Below are positions 60,595-64,000 of a DNA stretch of 64,000 nucleotides, piece by piece (the first letter of the stretch is position 1; every line of letters begins with the position of its first letter). The notes beneath the pieces are model-generated. The model was not told the origin of the DNA. It was given only the letters and a program-made list of their open reading frames with translations, and did not search any database. A program made the position numbers and the translations under genes. The stretch is from Pseudogemmatithrix spongiicola (GTDB lineage Bacteria > Gemmatimonadota > Gemmatimonadetes > Gemmatimonadales > Gemmatimonadaceae): the NCBI RefSeq assembly GCF_030623445.1, contig NZ_CP130613.1, forward strand, positions 1,116,001-1,180,000, read 5' to 3'.

Positions 60595-63500
60595 GCGCGC
60601 TGCGGGTCGTGCACGACGAAGTGCGCCGGCTGCGCCTGCGTGCGGCGGTGGCGGGCGCCTTGTTGCCGGTGGCAGTGTTCGTCGGCGCGCTCACGACGTT
60701 CGCGCGCCTGCTCTCGGACGGCGCGTGGCTGAGCCTGCCACGGGTGCTCCCGCTGTTCGCGTGGCTGGTGGCCTTCGCCGCGGCGGTCGCGTTGGGGCGC
60801 TACCTGCAGCGCCGGTTGACGGCGCGCAGCGCGCCGATGGCGGTGGCGTCGGCTATCGAGGTGGAGCAGGGGCTGCGCCGCGGCTCGCTGGTCGGCGTGC
60901 TCGAGGTCGAAGGCAGTGGCGTGTTCGCGGACTATGCCATCGCGCAGTCCGATGCGCGCTTGGCGTCCGAGGCCACGCGGCCGGCGCCGAAGCTGCGCCA
61001 ACGGCTGCAGCGCGCCGCCTTGTTGGCGGGTATCGCCTTTGCTCAGGTGTTCGTGCTCGCGACGAGCTCGTATGCGACGCGGCCGGACGGTTGGCGCGCG
61101 TTGCTCAACCCGCTGGATGCCTGGCGCGGCGCGTTGGTGGAGCCGCTGCGCTTTGCCGACATGCCGACGCGCGTGCAGCGCGGCGAGAATCTCGCGCTGG
61201 AGATCGCGGCGCCTGGCCGTCGTGACGTGCAGTTCCGCTGGCGCAGCCGCGGCGAGGGCTGGCGCGAGGAAACGTTGCCGGTGGATGCCACGGGCCGGGC
61301 CGTGGCAACGCTCGCTGACGTGAGCGCCGAGCTCGCGGTGGTGGTATCCGACGGGCGCGCCGGACGTGATTCCGCGCTCATCGCGGTTGTGGACCGTCCG
61401 TTCGTGGGTGACGTCGAGGTGCTGGCGCGTTACCCAGGCTACCTGCGGCGGGGCGACGAGCGCCTCGGCGCGGACGCGCCAATCCGCGTGCCTGCCGGAA
61501 CGCGGCTCGAACTCGCGGCGCGCGCGTCGACCCCGGTCGCCACGGCATCGCTATCGGTCGACGCCGTCGATGTCGCCCTCCGCGTGGACGGCCAGCGGGT
61601 CACGGGAAGCTTCGTACCGCAGCGCTCGGCGCAGTACGCGTGGCGGGTCGAGGGCGCGACCCAGCGCATCGAGGATCTTCCCCCGGCGCTCGATATCGAG
61701 GTCGTCGCGGACTCACTGCCGCGCGTGGAGATCCTCACCCCGACGGGCGAGCGCATGGTGGACGCGCAGGACGTGCTGGCGCTGGAGCTGCTCGCGCAGG
61801 ACGACTACGGGCTGCGCGACGTGGCGCTGCGCCTGCAACGCGTGGGCGAGGATGCACCGTTCGCGACCGTCGCGCTCGATGCCGCCGAGGACGCGATCTG
61901 GAGCGGGGTGTACACGTTGCGGCTCGCGCCCGCAGGCCTCGAGCCCGGTCAGACCCTGGAAGTGACGCTCGCCGCGCGTGACGCAGCGCCGGGGAATCGC
62001 TTGGCGATCAGCACGCCGCTGCGTCTGCGCGTGCCGACGGCCAACGAAGCGCGCGCGGCGGCCGATGCCGCGGCGGACGCTGCAGTGGCCGCCGCGGATG
62101 CCGCCGCGAAGGCGCAGGCCGAGCTCGCCGAGCGCACGGCGCTCGCGGCGCGCCAACGCGGGGACCGTGGCGCCGAGAGCTCGGTGAACGACCCGCGCGC
62201 GGCGCAGCAGCAGCCGGGGCAAGCCCAGGGGCAGGCGCCCAACCCGGCGAGCGATCCGAACGCGCCGCGCGAAGCGCTCGGCTACGAGGGCGCGGAGCGG
62301 GCGCGCGAGATCGCGCAGGAACAGCAGGCCCTGCGCGAGCAGGTGCAGCGCCTCGAAGATGCCGCGCGCAATCTCGAGGACCGCCTGCGCCAGGCCGGCG
62401 CCTTGGATACGAACCTCCAGCGGCAGCTCGCCGAGGCGCAGCGCATGATGCGCGAGGCGATGACGCCCGAGATGCAGGCGGCGATGCAGCAACTCGAGAG
62501 CGCGACGCAGCAGCTCGACGGCGCACGGACGCGGCAGTCGCTGCAGCAGCTGGCGCAGCAACAGCAGCGCATGCGCGAGCAGTTGGAGCGCAGCGCCGAG
62601 ATGCTGCGGCGTGCGGCGCTCGAGGGGCAGATGCAGACGCTGGCCGACCGCGGCAACGAGCTCGCGCAACAGCAGCGGGCCATGGCCGACAGCGCCGCTG
62701 CGCGGCCGCCCTCGCGCGACCAGGCGCAGCAGATGCAGCAGCAATCGCAGGACCTCGCGCGGCAGGCGCAGCAGCTCGCCGAGCGCTTGCAGCAGGCGCA
62801 GGCCGAGGCGGGTGCGGAGCGCATGCAGCGGGCGGCGGATCAGGCGCAGCAGGCGGCGAACGCCATGCAGGACGCGGCGCAGCAGCAACAGGGACAGCAA
62901 GGGCAGCAGGGTCAGCGCGCCGCGCAGGAGGCGGCGGAACGCGCCGCCGATGCCATGCAAGGCGCCGCGCGGGATCTCTCGCAGGCCCGCGAGCAGCAGG
63001 TCGGCGAGTGGAAGGCCGAGCTCACGAACGCGCTGGACCGCTCCGTGCAGGAGATGATGCAGCTGGCGCGCGAGCAGGATCAGTTGGCCCAGCAGGCGCG
63101 CGAGAACAACGCCGCGCCGGGGCTGCGCGGCCAGCAGTCGGCGCTGCAGCAAGGTGTGCAGACGGCGCAGGAGCGCCTGGCGGAAGAGTCGAAGAAGTCG
63201 GCGCTGGTCTCGCAGCGGTCGCAGGAGCTCATGCAGCGCGCGGAGCAGCGGGCGGCCGCGGCGGCGCGCGAAGCGGCGGCGGGGCGCGGCGGCCAGACGG
63301 AGCAGGCGATGCGCGAGGCGGCCGACGCGCTGCGGCAGGCGGCGGCACAGCTCACGCGTGACCGCGAGCGCGCAGGCAGCAGCGCGTCGGCGACGGGCGT
63401 GGCCGAGATGCTGCGGCAGATGCAGGAGCTCGCGCGGCAGCAGGGCGGCTTGAACGCGCAGATGCAGAGCATCATGCCGTCGATGCAGCAGCAGTCCGGG

Positions 63501-63944
63501 CAGCAGGGGCAGGCGGAGGCGGCACGGGCGCAGGCGCGGCAGATGGCGCGGGCGCAGCGCGAGGTGGCGCGGCAGCTCGACGAGATCAGCGACGCCGACC
63601 CGACCGGCAAGGCGCAGGAGCTCGCGCGCGAGGCGCGAGTGCTCGCCGCCGCGCTGGACCAAGGCGCCTTCGATCCCTCGACCAGGACGCGGCAGGAGCA
63701 GTTGCTGCGGCGCATGCTCGACGCGGGACGCTCGCTGGAGAATGACCAGCGGGATGAATCGTCGCGGCGCGAGGCGCGTGCGGCGCGGACCACGGAACGC
63801 GTGCGCGCCGAGGGCCCGAGCAGCGGTGCGGCGGCGGAGCGCTACCGCGTGCCGTCGTGGGATGAACTGCGCGGGCTGAGTCCGGAGGACCGGCGCATCG
63901 TCATCGAGTACTTCCGGCGCCTGAATGCGGAGCCGCGGCCGTGA
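60591..63944 (+). CDS. DUF4175-like membrane protein with long Gln-rich coiled coil
   Basis: A 1117-residue protein. Residues 1-165 have three transmembrane segments (AGALLPVAVFVGALTTF; LPLFAWLVAFAAAVAL; LLAGIAFAQVFVLAT). A beta-sandwich-like periplasmic part (about 190-470) follows. From about residue 480 to 1090 it is almost pure helix rich in Gln, Ala, Arg and Glu (QQAQQLAERLQQAQAEAGA), a very long coiled coil with low-complexity QQGQQGQ at about 765. This fits DUF4175, often found after DUF4159. It probably spans the periplasm; the function is not known. Confidence 0.75.
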   Translation: MSALRVVHDEVRRLRLRAAVAGALLPVAVFVGALTTFARLLSDGAWLSLPRVLPLFAWLVAFAAAVALGRYLQRRLTARSAPMAVASAIEVEQGLRRGSLVGVLEVEGSGVFADYAIAQSDARLASEATRPAPKLRQRLQRAALLAGIAFAQVFVLATSSYATRPDGWRALLNPLDAWRGALVEPLRFADMPTRVQRGENLALEIAAPGRRDVQFRWRSRGEGWREETLPVDATGRAVATLADVSAELAVVVSDGRAGRDSALIAVVDRPFVGDVEVLARYPGYLRRGDERLGADAPIRVPAGTRLELAARASTPVATASLSVDAVDVALRVDGQRVTGSFVPQRSAQYAWRVEGATQRIEDLPPALDIEVVADSLPRVEILTPTGERMVDAQDVLALELLAQDDYGLRDVALRLQRVGEDAPFATVALDAAEDAIWSGVYTLRLAPAGLEPGQTLEVTLAARDAAPGNRLAISTPLRLRVPTANEARAAADAAADAAVAAADAAAKAQAELAERTALAARQRGDRGAESSVNDPRAAQQQPGQAQGQAPNPASDPNAPREALGYEGAERAREIAQEQQALREQVQRLEDAARNLEDRLRQAGALDTNLQRQLAEAQRMMREAMTPEMQAAMQQLESATQQLDGARTRQSLQQLAQQQQRMREQLERSAEMLRRAALEGQMQTLADRGNELAQQQRAMADSAAARPPSRDQAQQMQQQSQDLARQAQQLAERLQQAQAEAGAERMQRAADQAQQAANAMQDAAQQQQGQQGQQGQRAAQEAAERAADAMQGAARDLSQAREQQVGEWKAELTNALDRSVQEMMQLAREQDQLAQQARENNAAPGLRGQQSALQQGVQTAQERLAEESKKSALVSQRSQELMQRAEQRAAAAAREAAAGRGGQTEQAMREAADALRQAAAQLTRDRERAGSSASATGVAEMLRQMQELARQQGGLNAQMQSIMPSMQQQSGQQGQAEAARAQARQMARAQREVARQLDEISDADPTGKAQELAREARVLAAALDQGAFDPSTRTRQEQLLRRMLDAGRSLENDQRDESSRREARAARTTERVRAEGPSSGAAAERYRVPSWDELRGLSPEDRRIVIEYFRRLNAEPRP

Positions 63945-64000
63945 TGCGACGCGTGCTGGATCTCGTGCAGCCGTGCGTGACGATCGGTGCTGTGCTCGCG
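63944..64000 (+). CDS. Start of next gene in the operon (partial)
   Basis: An ATG at 63944 overlaps the stop of the DUF4175-like gene by one base and reads MRRVLDLVQPCVTIGAVLA to the window end. An in-frame GTG at 63941 is an alternative. A hydrophobic or signal-like N-terminus is suggested, but too little is visible to name it. Confidence 0.4.
   Translation, partial: MRRVLDLVQPCVTIGAVLA

Noticed and set aside
62040-63700. Tandem DNA repeat in the Gln-rich region
   Set aside because: The repetitive look comes from codons CAG/GCG in a coiled coil; there is no fixed repeat unit.

Overview
The window is a high-GC bacterial chromosome segment with tightly packed genes, frequent GTG/TTG starts and many 1- or 4-base stop/start overlaps. 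The mix of genes (type I-beta DAHP synthase, SMC behind SPOR proteins, K+-type membrane pyrophosphatase, a DUF4159/DUF4175 operon, several beta-barrel and TolB-propeller outer-membrane proteins) suggests a Gram-negative, outer-membrane-bearing bacterium, most probably Gemmatimonadota. The phylum is an inference; no rRNA is present to confirm it.

Layout. 1-6.7 kb: the end of an M48 peptidase gene, a three-gene phosphorelay operon (PAS kinase, single-domain regulator, REC-first hybrid kinase) and an Lgt-like membrane protein with a beta-rich tail. 6.7-20.1 kb: an accessory and defence island. It holds a frameshifted AAA/DUF4143 ATPase, an HhH-GPD glycosylase-like gene, the operon mrr-hsdM-rhuM-hsdS-hsdR and a PIN-domain toxin-antitoxin pair. 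IS481-family elements, each with a 6-bp NCTAGN target duplication, interrupt hsdR and rhuM; removing element plus duplication restores both frames exactly. HsdM and HsdS are intact, so modification without restriction is the likely phenotype. 20.1-24.2 kb: prmC, a ylbF-like gene, tmk, a C-terminal processing protease and a nucleotidyltransferase-like gene. 24.2-25.4 kb: a third IS481-type element, with the same encoded protein as the rhuM copy, inside the loop of an intergenic inverted repeat.

25.4-36.6 kb: aroF, smc, a SPOR protein with a degenerate CpsD-like domain, a SPOR lipoprotein with a propeller, a metalloprotease/TolB/BamA-like outer-membrane protein, and rsfS. 36.7-44.4 kb: rpsF-rpsR-DUF2232-rplI, a TPR-like secreted protein, ychF and a four-helix-bundle (S23/bAvd-like) gene, with two IS256-family elements encoding the same transposase and several intergenic hairpin/repeat families. 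44.4-52.4 kb: hppA, pth, rplY and prs on the minus strand, then the divergent dTDP-rhamnose operon rfbA-rfbB-rfbD-rfbC and a tRNA-Gln. 52.4-64 kb: ispE, a flippase-like membrane protein, a degenerate Hpt-domain protein, pdxJ, a small lipoprotein, methylmalonyl-CoA epimerase, trxA, an unrecognised gene, rsmI and the DUF4159-DUF4175 pair.

Most notable are (i) a restriction island disarmed by clean CTAG-targeted insertions, and (ii) intergenic inverted-repeat units, based on CACGAAG, ATGTRAG or a GGGAGACGG arm, that appear empty, filled by an IS, or enclosing a four-helix-bundle gene, as if they were insertion-tolerant modules or an undescribed small mobile unit.
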